Shown here: positions 1 to 5,987 of the stretch, piece after piece | Numbering within the stretch: the first letter of the stretch is position 1 | Layout: the number at the start of each line of letters is the position of its first letter | Made by a program: the position numbers and the translations under genes | Notes under the pieces: model-generated | Database searches by the model: none | Told to the model about the DNA's origin: nothing | What the model saw: only the letters and a program-made list of their open reading frames with translations | Source: Prevotella sp. | GTDB taxonomy: Bacteria; Bacteroidota; Bacteroidia; Bacteroidales; Bacteroidaceae | Direction of reading: 5' to 3' | DNA: 36,956 nt | NCBI GenBank assembly: GCA_017412705.1 | Contig: JAFPWS010000001.1 | Span: 1 to 36,956, forward strand

Positions 1-12
1 ACACAAAACTAC

Positions 13-46
13 AAAAAAGCCCCTGAATAGCAATCGCATTCAGGGG
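13..46 (-). terminator. Rho-independent terminator, minus strand
   Basis: A perfect 9-bp stem, CCCCTGAAT / ATTCAGGGG with a 9-nt loop, is followed on the minus strand by a run of T (CTTTTTTG). It lies downstream of the minus-strand helix-turn-helix gene. It is also next to the GGGTCA repeats, so it may belong to an inserted element rather than to that gene. Confidence 0.7.
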
Positions 47-124
47 TCAATTTTATTTTGCCGCAGAGGGTCATTCATATTTTGCCCGTGAGGGTCAACA
101 TCGCTTGCCCTCGGGGGTCAAACA
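42..124. repeat. GGGTCA direct-repeat array, possible insertion-sequence end
   Basis: Four imperfect direct repeats ending in GGGTCA lie about 23-24 bp apart (ends near 49, 73, 97 and 120). Read on the minus strand they are TTGACCC-type repeats, three of them followed by a CGGGCAA or GGGCAA-like tract. The outermost minus-strand end reads TGTTTGACCC. Arrays of short direct repeats at a tip starting with TGT are known for IS21-family ends, where they bind transposase. The assignment is inference, because no transposase gene lies inside the window. Confidence 0.4.
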
Positions 125-409
125 CGCTCGGCTTTTCCAACTGATTCTCGATGCCACCAGCTTCCCCTCATTTACCAACTTATAGACATACTGCCGTGAG
201 CATCCCATCAGTATTGCAGCCTTGGCAAACGTCAGGTACTCCTGACATTGTAGGTCAATCACTGGCTCCACAGCATTCATAAAATCCTGCTGCCTCTTCT
301 TCCTGGCCTCCTTCGCCTTCGTCTGACACTCCTCGCAGCAATACCTCTGCATTCCGCTCCGTGGAACGAACTCTTTCCCGCAGTACTTGCACTTTCTGAC
401 TTCCTTCAT
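95..409 (-). CDS. Zinc-ribbon plus helix-turn-helix (excisionase-like) protein, C-terminus probably truncated
   Basis: The 104-residue product starts with a cysteine cluster (CKYC near residue 9 and CCEEC near residue 26), probably zinc-binding. A basic stretch follows, then a MerR/excisionase-type helix-turn-helix around residues 58-85 (EYLTFAKAAILMGCSRQYVY, then KLVNEGKL). Such small proteins are DNA-binding accessory factors of mobile elements. The excisionase domain normally continues after the SRIS segment, but here the last ~14 residues (WKSR... to EGKRC) are encoded by the GGGTCA repeat array, so the end is probably chimeric. I chose the ATG at 409; a TTG in the same frame at 436 would add nine residues. 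The promoter candidate is about 230 nt upstream. The native partner genes are not visible. Confidence 0.6.
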   Translation of the reverse strand: MKEVRKCKYCGKEFVPRSGMQRYCCEECQTKAKEARKKRQQDFMNAVEPVIDLQCQEYLTFAKAAILMGCSRQYVYKLVNEGKLVASRISWKSRACLTPEGKRC

Positions 410-636
410 TTTCAACACTTTTTGATGGTTCAACAATCATTCTCTTTTTCCCTTTCGTTAAGTCAACCATGCTTCACATACGTCGCCCGTTGTCAACTCC
501 GTCCGCATCGTTGCTTTCTCAGAATCCGTCCGCTCCGTTTTGTCACTCCTTGCACATCATCGTAACCCTTTGTCAACCCAGTCCGCAGAGTGACGATTTC
601 GAAGCCTCGTAAATTCCTCGCGGTAGAAATACGTTG
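410..636 (-). other. Leader / intergenic region of the helix-turn-helix gene
   Basis: No credible gene is seen here. The region lies between the HTH start codon and its candidate promoter and would form a ~220-nt leader. It contains two copies of TTGTCAAC-C--GTCCGC exactly 80 nt apart (490-506 and 570-586), with partial copies between them (GTCCGC at 528, TTGTCA near 540). This spacing suggests a protein-binding or transposase-binding array. A short overlapping minus-strand reading frame (255-470) looks like a shadow of the HTH gene. Confidence 0.4.
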
Positions 637-670
637 CAAAAATATACTGAAATTCGGTAACTACCAAATT
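637..670 (-). promoter_or_regulatory. Candidate promoter and operator for the helix-turn-helix gene
   Basis: On the minus strand TATTTTTG (637-644) matches the Bacteroidetes -7 box TAnnTTTG, and a TTTG (665-668) lies 20 bp upstream as a -33 box. A near-perfect palindrome, AATTCGGTA-AC-TACCAAATT (651-670, 8 of 9 pairs), covers the -33 box. That is where a repressor such as an autoregulating HTH protein would bind. The region from here to 760 holds no other recognised feature. Confidence 0.45.
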
Positions 671-760
671 CCAACCACTAAGTGTTAAAAATTTAAAGTG
701 CCTGAAAATGAGCGTTTTACAAATAGTTGGTATTAGATATTCCTGGTTGTTCGTACCCTT

Positions 761-1111
761 TTAGATACAGTTTGCGAATCCAGAGGAACTGATACTGGTT
801 ATACTACTTGGGATACTTATGCTTTTTAAATTGGTGCAACCACCGAAGGCCATTAGGGCAATGCTTGTAACAGAATAGCTGTTCCCTTCCGAATCATTAA
901 CCGATGATGGAATGTTAACGGCGCCCTGTGTGTTTTTGTCAATAGCAGGTTGAGCATTATAACCAACTTGAACCTCATTAGGGTTGACGCTTGTCACTTG
1001 AAAATTCATACCGTCTACTGTAAATCTGTCACCTACGGACAATGCTGCCCATGCACCAATTGGCATCATCAGGGCGATAATCACTAATAGTAATGAATAA
1101 AGTTTTCTCAT
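761..1111 (-). pseudogene. BspA-type leucine-rich-repeat secreted protein, 5' fragment
   Basis: The 116 residues begin with a clear signal peptide (basic MRKLY, hydrophobic core, cleavage after PIGAWA). They continue into one and a half LRR_5/BspA-type repeats (ALMAFGGCTNLKSISIPSS, then ITSISSSGFANCI) and stop. Family members usually carry many such repeats and a C-terminal domain and run to several hundred residues. The frame after the stop shows no more LRR-like residues, so the rest has been lost rather than frameshifted nearby. The signal peptide resembles that of the BspA-type gene at the right edge of the window, and both genes share the same ~310-nt upstream element S. Confidence 0.7.
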
Positions 1112-1150
1112 AATTCTCTTGTTTTAAGTTTGTTATCAATAAGTGTTTTG

Positions 1151-1462
1151 CTTCAGTCCAAGGGTCGGGGGTAGACAGAAAAAGAAAACGTGGACTGATT
1201 ACTTCGTCTACGTTTACCGAGGTATCGCCAAACACCATTGCACCATATCCGAGTAAAAGCCCACGCCGGTCGGCGTGAGCATCCATGCTTTTACTCTTGG
1301 TGCTTACTTTAATTTGGCGAATTTACGGTAAACAAGATTCAAGCGGACGCTTCTATTTTCTTTAAGGAGAACACCGTCGCGACTCGGCATAACTCAAGCA
1401 AGCTTGGTTCTGCTCTCGCTGCTCCGGCATTTCCTATATGTCTTTTGTCTTTGCTATGTCAT
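1151..1462 (-). repeat. Structured repeat S, left copy, upstream of the BspA-type fragment
   Basis: This ~310-bp sequence is repeated in inverted orientation near the right edge and ends about 40 nt before the BspA-type start codon. In gene sense it has a ~100-nt nearly invariant 5' part (1363-1462). After that comes a long interrupted hairpin with stems at 1212-1219/1326-1333 (GTTTACCG/CGGTAAAC), 1226-1232/1313-1319 (CGCCAAA/TTTGGCG), 1240-1245/1298-1303 (GCACCA/TGGTGC), 1251-1260/1287-1296 (GAGTAAAAGC/GCTTTTACTC) and 1262-1267/1272-1277 (CACGCC/GGCGTG). A last stem, CAGTCCA/TGGACTG, lies at 1154-1160/1191-1197. Stems that differ from the right copy still pair. It is probably a transcribed 5' leader; a DNA-level mobile or recombination element is the alternative. 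Confidence 0.75.
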
Positions 1463-1501
1463 GGGCATACCTGTTTTATGGGTTAGACATTATGTCTTAT
1501 A

Positions 1502-1738
1502 TCATGCTGCTGTACCTATCTCATAGAGATATTCTGGCGCAAAGTCTGCTCCGTTCTCCCATTCAACGGTATTGAACTTAATGGAGAAACGCTTGAAATA
1601 GTCGATGTCCTTTAGAGGGGTGAAAACACTTCCCTTTAGGGAATTGCTTAAATCGACAATCCTCCTCTCCCCGTTGTTGAACATTAACAGCAATTTGTAG
1701 CCTTCAATATAATCTGCTTTTACTACTTCAATAAACAT
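1502..1738 (-). CDS. DUF2442-family protein
   Basis: The 78-residue protein has the look of the DUF2442 family: a short N-terminal strand pair (KADYIEGYKLLLMFNNGERR), an IVDLSNSL segment, and a C-terminal NTVEWENGADFAPEYLYE motif. It starts 7 nt after the stop of the DUF4160-type gene, so the two are almost certainly co-transcribed from the promoter in repeat R. Such pairs are widespread in accessory DNA of Bacteroidetes and other bacteria, and are often suspected of being toxin-antitoxin-like. The molecular role is not established. Length is normal for the family. Confidence 0.7.
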   Translation of the reverse strand: MFIEVVKADYIEGYKLLLMFNNGERRIVDLSNSLKGSVFTPLKDIDYFKRFSIKFNTVEWENGADFAPEYLYEIGTAA

Positions 1739-1745
1739 AGCTTTT

Positions 1746-2003
1746 TTACTTTAAAGGTTCTATCTTGTCAAGCGGCTCGCCCCTTTGTGCCTTTTCCCAA
1801 TTGCTCATCAGTTCAGCACGATGGTCTTCAAGCCACTCCAGTATCATGCGTAGTGCTCTTCCAGGCATCTCGCCTTTTACGATTCCGTCATTTATATTAA
1901 TAATGACCTTATACTCACCGTACCATGCATGGAAGTGCGGTGGCTGATGATCGGAAAAGTTCATCCAGATATAAATTCCATAGAAGAAACTAATTTGCGG
2001 CAT
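1746..2003 (-). CDS. DUF4160-family protein
   Basis: The 85-residue protein matches DUF4160: MPQISFFYGIYIWMNF near the start, then the characteristic HQPPHFHAWYGEYKV segment (residues 18-32), and a C-terminal LEWLEDHRAELMSNWEKA helix. The His/Pro-rich segment suggests a metal or nucleotide site, but no activity is known to me. It is the first gene of a two-gene unit with the DUF2442 protein. Its promoter (TATCTTTG, minus strand) is about 60 nt upstream, at the edge of repeat R. Its small size, pairing and location between repeats make a toxin-antitoxin-like role plausible, as inference only. Confidence 0.7.
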   Translation of the reverse strand: MPQISFFYGIYIWMNFSDHQPPHFHAWYGEYKVIININDGIVKGEMPGRALRMILEWLEDHRAELMSNWEKAQRGEPLDKIEPLK

Positions 2004-2056
2004 ACTCTATAACATTATTCATGTTCTTTGATTACCCTATAATATAATCTCGACGG

Positions 2057-2087
2057 CAAAGATAAGAATTATTTTTGGAACTGCAAA
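2057..2087 (-). promoter_or_regulatory. Promoter at the edge of repeat R, driving DUF4160-DUF2442
   Basis: On the minus strand a -33 TTTG (2084-2087) and a -7 TATCTTTG (2057-2064) are separated by 19 bp, an excellent match to the Bacteroidetes consensus. Both boxes are inside the R repeat, and the same spacing is kept in the right copy. Confidence 0.7.
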
Positions 2088-2243
2088 GGATTTCCGTGAA
2101 AAAGTTTCACTCGGTCAGGAGGCGGAGTGGAGGATTGGACGGGGCGGTGACTGGCAGCAAGCCGGGCGCTGCCAGATTGCGGACGGTTCGCGACAGGTCA
2201 CCGCCCGGCTCAAGAATGCCTTCATCGGGCTCAAATTTGTCAA
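2057..2243 (-). repeat. Repeat R, left copy (palindromic, promoter-bearing)
   Basis: About 185 bp that recur in inverted orientation at 33463-33645. The middle is a strong cruciform: GGCGGTGAC (2143-2151) pairs with GTCACCGCC (2197-2205), enclosing TGGCAGC/GCTGCCA (2152-2158/2168-2174). The inner sequence differs completely from the right copy, yet both form a stem there. The flanks (CTCAAGAATGCCTTCATCGG on one side, TGCAAAGGATTTCC plus the promoter on the other) are conserved. Short reading frames across it in both copies translate to similar peptides only because the DNA is repeated. Confidence 0.8.
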
Positions 2244-2275
2244 ACTGCTCAACGAAAATCTTCTCGCAAAATCAT

Positions 2276-2628
2276 GAAATCGTCCTTCATCCTTCACTTT
2301 TTTAGGTTAAAATATTGTATTACAATGATTTAAACCATCTTTTATCCTTCATTTATCCTTCACTTTTCTTTCACTTTTCCTTCACTTATCCTTCACTTTT
2401 ATGCCGAGAAAGCATGATTTACATGCCGACAAAGCACCAGTTATATGCCGAGTAAAGGGTGGTTAGTCGTAATGTAACTACCCTTCAGGTGCCATCAAAG
2501 CAAAAAGTGAAGGATAAGTGAAGGAAAAGTGAAAGAAAAGTGAAGGATAGATGATATTTTTAAAGTTACTTAACACTTTATGGCACAATAAGTTACCTCT
2601 CCAAGAGTGAAGGATGAAGGACGATTTC
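2276..2628. repeat. 353-bp inverted-repeat element (MITE-like)
   Basis: The element has perfect 23-bp terminal inverted repeats (2276-2298 and 2606-2628, beginning GAAATCGTCC). Nested inside is a second pair of 52-bp arms (2349-2400 and 2503-2554) matching at 51 of 52 positions. The arms are built from repeats of the type CCTTCACTT. The ~100-nt centre has direct repeats of ATGCCGA at 2401, 2423 and 2445, a 22-bp period, and a degenerate fourth unit at 2489. There is no plausible gene inside. It could be a non-autonomous mobile element or a very long transcribed hairpin. The remaining ~140 bp up to the tsaB promoter show nothing. Confidence 0.75.
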
Positions 2629-2768
2629 GAGTTTTTCAGCATGCAAATGATTATGAGAAGCCAGAAGAGTGACGGCAGAAGACATTCCCTTGACCTTTGA
2701 GGAAGGTTCGCAGTAGCTTGAAAATCAAAATAAATACTAATTTCCTTCGCTAAGTCGAAATTTTGCAT

Positions 2769-2776
2769 TACCTTTG
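2769..2776 (+). promoter_or_regulatory. -7 promoter box of the tsaB operon
   Basis: TACCTTTG fits the Bacteroidetes -7 box, with TTCG about 20 bp upstream as a weak -33. The box overlaps an in-frame alternative start at 2774, which rules that start out and supports the ATG at 2807. Confidence 0.65.
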
Positions 2777-2806
2777 TGCCCTAAATTAATAAGGTACAAG
2801 AGTATT

Positions 2807-3502
2807 ATGGCTTGCATACTACATATAGAAACCAGCACGAACGTGTGCTCTGTGGCTGTGTCGGAGGACGGGCAATGCATCTTCGAGCAGGAGGAGCGGG
2901 GCGAGCAGGGTGCTGGTGCCGAGCGACTGGGGACGATGGTTGACGAGGCCCTGTCGTTCACTGACAACCATGCCATACCGTTCGATGCGGTAGCAGTGAG
3001 CTGCGGCCCAGGCTCGTACACAGGGCTGCGCATCGGGGTGTCGATGGCGAAGGGCATCTGCTACGGTCGCGACTTGAAGCTGATAGCCGTTCCCACACTG
3101 GAGCTGCTATGCGTGCCTGTTCTGCTGCGCAACCCTGAGATGGAGGAGAACGCCTTGCTCTGTCCCATGCTCGACGCAAGACGGATGGAGGTTTATGCAG
3201 CGCTCTACGACCGTTCGCTGAAGGCGGTGCGCCCTGTCAGCGCAGACATTGTGGAGGCTGAGACCTACAAGGAGTGGCTGGACGAGCGTCCCATCTACTT
3301 CCTTGGCAACGGTGCGCTGAAGTGCAAAGAGGTCATCAACCATCCCAATGCCCACTTCATTGAGGGCATTGAGCCGCTGGCCAAGTGGATGCAGCCTTTG
3401 GCTGAGAAGCGTTTCCTGAACGAGCAATATGAAGACGTGGCCTACTTTGTGCCCTTCTACCTGAAGGACTTCGTGGCCATCAAACCCAAGAAATTACTAT
3501 AA
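2807..3502 (+). CDS. tsaB: tRNA threonylcarbamoyladenosine biosynthesis protein TsaB
   Basis: TsaB is the non-catalytic partner of TsaD in the complex that makes N6-threonylcarbamoyladenosine at position 37 of ANN-decoding tRNAs. The 231-residue product has the ASKHA-fold start LHIETSTNVCSVAVSEDGQ (residues 4-22) and the family motif AVSCGPGSYTGLRIGVSMAK around residues 64-83. The C-terminal half is more divergent, as usual for TsaB. The ATG at 2807 was chosen because the longer reading frame begins inside the promoter box. It is the first gene of a tight plus-strand block; the DUF4290 gene follows after 4 nt. Confidence 0.92.
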   Translation: MACILHIETSTNVCSVAVSEDGQCIFEQEERGEQGAGAERLGTMVDEALSFTDNHAIPFDAVAVSCGPGSYTGLRIGVSMAKGICYGRDLKLIAVPTLELLCVPVLLRNPEMEENALLCPMLDARRMEVYAALYDRSLKAVRPVSADIVEAETYKEWLDERPIYFLGNGALKCKEVINHPNAHFIEGIEPLAKWMQPLAEKRFLNEQYEDVAYFVPFYLKDFVAIKPKKLL

Positions 3503-3506
3503 AGAT

Positions 3507-4115
3507 ATGGATATCAAAGGATTAGACTATAACACCCAGCGCGAGAAGCTGGTCATGCCGGAATACGGGCGAGAGATTCAGAAGATGGTGGACCTGGCCG
3601 TGGGTCTTCCGACGAAGGAGGAGCGCAACCGCTGTGCCCAAACCATCATTCTGCAGATGGAGAACAAGAACCCCCTGTTGCGCAATACTCCCAACTACGA
3701 GCAGACCTTGTGGGACCACCTTTTCCTGATGAGCCACAAGCAGCTGGACATCGACTGGCCCTACGACGTCAACGATGCCGAGAAGATACTCTCGAAGCCC
3801 CAGCCCATGGCGCACCCCGTTCATAACGAGCAGGCCCAGCTGCGCCACTACGGCCAACTGCTGGTGCAGGTCTTCGAGAAGCTGAAGACCATGCCTGAGG
3901 GTGCAGAGCGCGACGAGCTGGTACGTCGTACAGCCAACCAGATGAAGCGCAGCCTCATGGCTTGGGGTCATGGCTCCGTGGAAGACGAGAAGGTGGCAGA
4001 CGACCTGGCCCGCTATACGGACGGCAAAATACAGCTTGACCTCCAGGCCTTCCGTTTCGACCGTATGGACTACGCTGTCATGAACGAGTCCAAGAAGGTC
4101 AAGCGCAAGAAATAA
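3507..4115 (+). CDS. DUF4290-family protein
   Basis: The 202-residue soluble protein belongs to the Bacteroidetes-restricted DUF4290 family, recognised by its start DYNTQREKLVMPEYGREIQK and the central NTPNYEQTLWDHLFLMS segment. It has no signal peptide or membrane segment, and its C-terminus is very basic (KKVKRKK). The function is unknown. Its place between tsaB and murA, with short spacers, suggests an informational or envelope housekeeping role. The basic tail would fit RNA or membrane contact, which is inference. Confidence 0.85.
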   Translation: MDIKGLDYNTQREKLVMPEYGREIQKMVDLAVGLPTKEERNRCAQTIILQMENKNPLLRNTPNYEQTLWDHLFLMSHKQLDIDWPYDVNDAEKILSKPQPMAHPVHNEQAQLRHYGQLLVQVFEKLKTMPEGAERDELVRRTANQMKRSLMAWGHGSVEDEKVADDLARYTDGKIQLDLQAFRFDRMDYAVMNESKKVKRKK

Positions 4116-4127
4116 GCAAGAACATAT

Positions 4128-5447
4128 ATGGCAACATTCAAGATTGAGGGCGGACATCTGCTGAGCGGCACCATTACTCCCCAGGGGGCCAAGAACGAGG
4201 CGCTGGAGGTCATCTGTGCCACGCTGCTGACCAGCGAGAAGGTCATCATCCGCAACATTCCCGACATCAGAGATGTGAACAATCTCATCCAGCTGCTGCG
4301 CGACATTGGCGTCAAGGTGGAGAATCCGTCGAAGGGCGAGTACTCGTTCCAGGCCGATTCGCTGAACCTGCAGTATCTGGAGAGCGACGAGTTCGTACAC
4401 AAGTGCGCTGAGTTGCGAGGATCGGTCCTGATGATTGGTCCGCTGCTGGGACGCATGGGCAAAGCCATCATCACCAAGCCCGGTGGCGACAAGATAGGGC
4501 GTCGCAGGCTGGACACCCACTTCCTGGGCTTCAAAAGCCTGGGTGCCAAGTTCCGCCAGGTGCCTGAGCGTAATGTCTACGAAATCTACGCCCCCAAAGC
4601 CAAAAGCCAGAAGCTGAAAGGCACCTATATGCTGTTGGACGAAGCCTCTGTGACAGGTACTGCCAACATCATCATGGCAGCAGTGCTGGCAGAGGGCACG
4701 ACCACCATCTATAACGCTGCCTGCGAACCCTACATCCAACAGCTCTGCCACCTGCTGAACCGCATGGGTGCCAACATTAGCGGCATCAGCTCGAACCTCA
4801 TCACCGTGGTAGGTGTCAAGAGTCTGCACGGCGCGGAGCACAAGCTGCTGCCCGACATGATTGAGGTAGGCTCGTTCATCGGCATGGCAGCAATGTGCGG
4901 CAACGGTGTCCGCATCAAGAACGTATCGTTGAAGGACCTGGGCATCATTCCCGATGCCTTCCGCAGGCTGGGTGTCAAGGTGGAGACCGAGGGCGACGAC
5001 CTGTATATACCCCACCAGAAGCACTATGTGGTGGATTCGTTCATCGACGGTACCATCATGACGCTGGCCGATGCCCCTTGGCCCGGCCTGACGCCGGACC
5101 TGCTCAGCGTACTCATCGTGGTGGCCACACAAGCCCGAGGCACCGTACTCTTCCACCAGAAGATGTTCGAAAGCCGTCTGTTCTTCGTTGACCGTCTCAT
5201 CGACATGGGCGCACAGATTATCCTCTGCGACCCCCACCGTGCTGTGGTGGTAGGCCACGACCGCAGCAGACAGCTGCGAGCCAGCCGCATGTCGAGCCCT
5301 GACATCCGAGCAGGTATCGCCCTGCTGATAGCAGCCATGAGTGCCCAAGGCACCAGCCTCATCAGCAACATTGAGCAGATAGACCGAGGCTACGAGGACA
5401 TTGAAGCACGCCTGAACGCCCTTGGAGCGCATATTGAGAGGATATAG
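4128..5447 (+). CDS. murA: UDP-N-acetylglucosamine 1-carboxyvinyltransferase MurA (Asp at the fosfomycin-target position)
   Basis: MurA catalyses the first committed step of peptidoglycan synthesis, transferring enolpyruvate from PEP to UDP-GlcNAc in the cytoplasm. The 439 residues cover the whole inside-out alpha/beta barrel. The substrate-binding KNEAL (Lys22) is present, as is the mobile catalytic loop KPGGDKIGRRRLDTHF. In that loop Asp121 stands where E. coli MurA has Cys115, the residue alkylated by fosfomycin. Cys-to-Asp at this site is known to preserve activity and give intrinsic fosfomycin resistance. The gene lies between DUF4290 and rimM. The short spacer to rimM carries a TTAGCTTTTAACAATTAGC-like sequence related to one between mreC and mreB. 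Confidence 0.95.
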   Translation: MATFKIEGGHLLSGTITPQGAKNEALEVICATLLTSEKVIIRNIPDIRDVNNLIQLLRDIGVKVENPSKGEYSFQADSLNLQYLESDEFVHKCAELRGSVLMIGPLLGRMGKAIITKPGGDKIGRRRLDTHFLGFKSLGAKFRQVPERNVYEIYAPKAKSQKLKGTYMLLDEASVTGTANIIMAAVLAEGTTTIYNAACEPYIQQLCHLLNRMGANISGISSNLITVVGVKSLHGAEHKLLPDMIEVGSFIGMAAMCGNGVRIKNVSLKDLGIIPDAFRRLGVKVETEGDDLYIPHQKHYVVDSFIDGTIMTLADAPWPGLTPDLLSVLIVVATQARGTVLFHQKMFESRLFFVDRLIDMGAQIILCDPHRAVVVGHDRSRQLRASRMSSPDIRAGIALLIAAMSAQGTSLISNIEQIDRGYEDIEARLNALGAHIERI

Positions 5448-5477
5448 CAGTTAGCTTTTAACAATTAGCAGCCAGCA

Positions 5478-5987
5478 ATGATCAAGCAAGAAGAGGTATA
5501 CAAGATAGGACGTCTGGGAAAGGCGCACGGCGTGAAGGGCGAGGTGTCGTTCCTGTTCGACGACGACGTCTTCGACCGTGTGGAGGCAGACTATCTGGTG
5601 TTGGAGATTGACGGCATCCTGGTGCCCTTCTTCATGGAGGAGTACCGCTTCCGCAACGACGCCGTCTGTCTGGTCAAGTTCTGCGAGGTCGACACCCAGC
5701 AGCGAGCCTCTGAGCTGACAGGCTGCGATGTCTACTTCCCCCGTGCCTTGGCTGATGAGGCTGACGAGACACCCTCGCTGGCCAGCCTTGTAGGTTTCCG
5801 TATCACAGATGCAGCGACAGGCAAGGCGGTAGGTACCATTGCCGACATCGACGACCAGACGCAGAACATCCTCTTCGAGCTGGAAGGAGGACAACTCATC
5901 CCTGCCAACGACGACCTCATAGAGGACATCGACATGGGCAGCCAACAGATAACCATGAATATCCCAGAGGGATTATTAGATATATGA
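5478..5987 (+). CDS. rimM: Ribosome maturation factor RimM
   Basis: RimM binds r-protein S19 and assists maturation of the 30S head. The 169-residue protein has the RimM N-terminal beta-barrel start YKIGRLGKAHGVKGEVSF (residues 8-25). Its PRC-barrel-like C-terminal half has the marker LVGFRITDAATGKAVGTIAD and ends in a segment with QLIPANDDLIEDID. Length is normal. The stop overlaps the dxr start in an ATGA, so the two are translationally coupled. Unlike many bacteria, the neighbours are murA and dxr rather than rpsP and trmD. Confidence 0.93.
   Translation: MIKQEEVYKIGRLGKAHGVKGEVSFLFDDDVFDRVEADYLVLEIDGILVPFFMEEYRFRNDAVCLVKFCEVDTQQRASELTGCDVYFPRALADEADETPSLASLVGFRITDAATGKAVGTIADIDDQTQNILFELEGGQLIPANDDLIEDIDMGSQQITMNIPEGLLDI

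Noticed and set aside
2075-2305. Short frames in both R copies giving similar peptides (LDGAVT...RDR...PGSRMPSSG)
   Set aside because: The similarity follows from the repeated DNA. The stem regions differ in ways that keep pairing but not the peptide, and no ribosome-binding or conserved start context is seen.
2340-2560. CRISPR-like appearance of the CCTTCACTT units and 22-bp repeats
   Set aside because: Units are short, imperfect and contiguous without unique spacers, arranged as inverted arms. No cas genes are present.
2478-2768. 96-codon minus-strand frame over the large palindrome
   Set aside because: It is low-complexity, runs through the inverted-repeat arm, and resembles no protein family.
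2774-2806. Upstream start for tsaB (11 extra residues)
   Set aside because: It begins inside the -7 promoter box, so it would not be transcribed. The ATG at 2807 begins the conserved TsaB N-terminus.
3522-5432. 636-codon minus-strand open frame opposite DUF4290 and murA
   Set aside because: It is a long antisense shadow of GC-rich genes. The translation is rich in His/Gln/Val with no family resemblance, and both plus-strand genes are clear.
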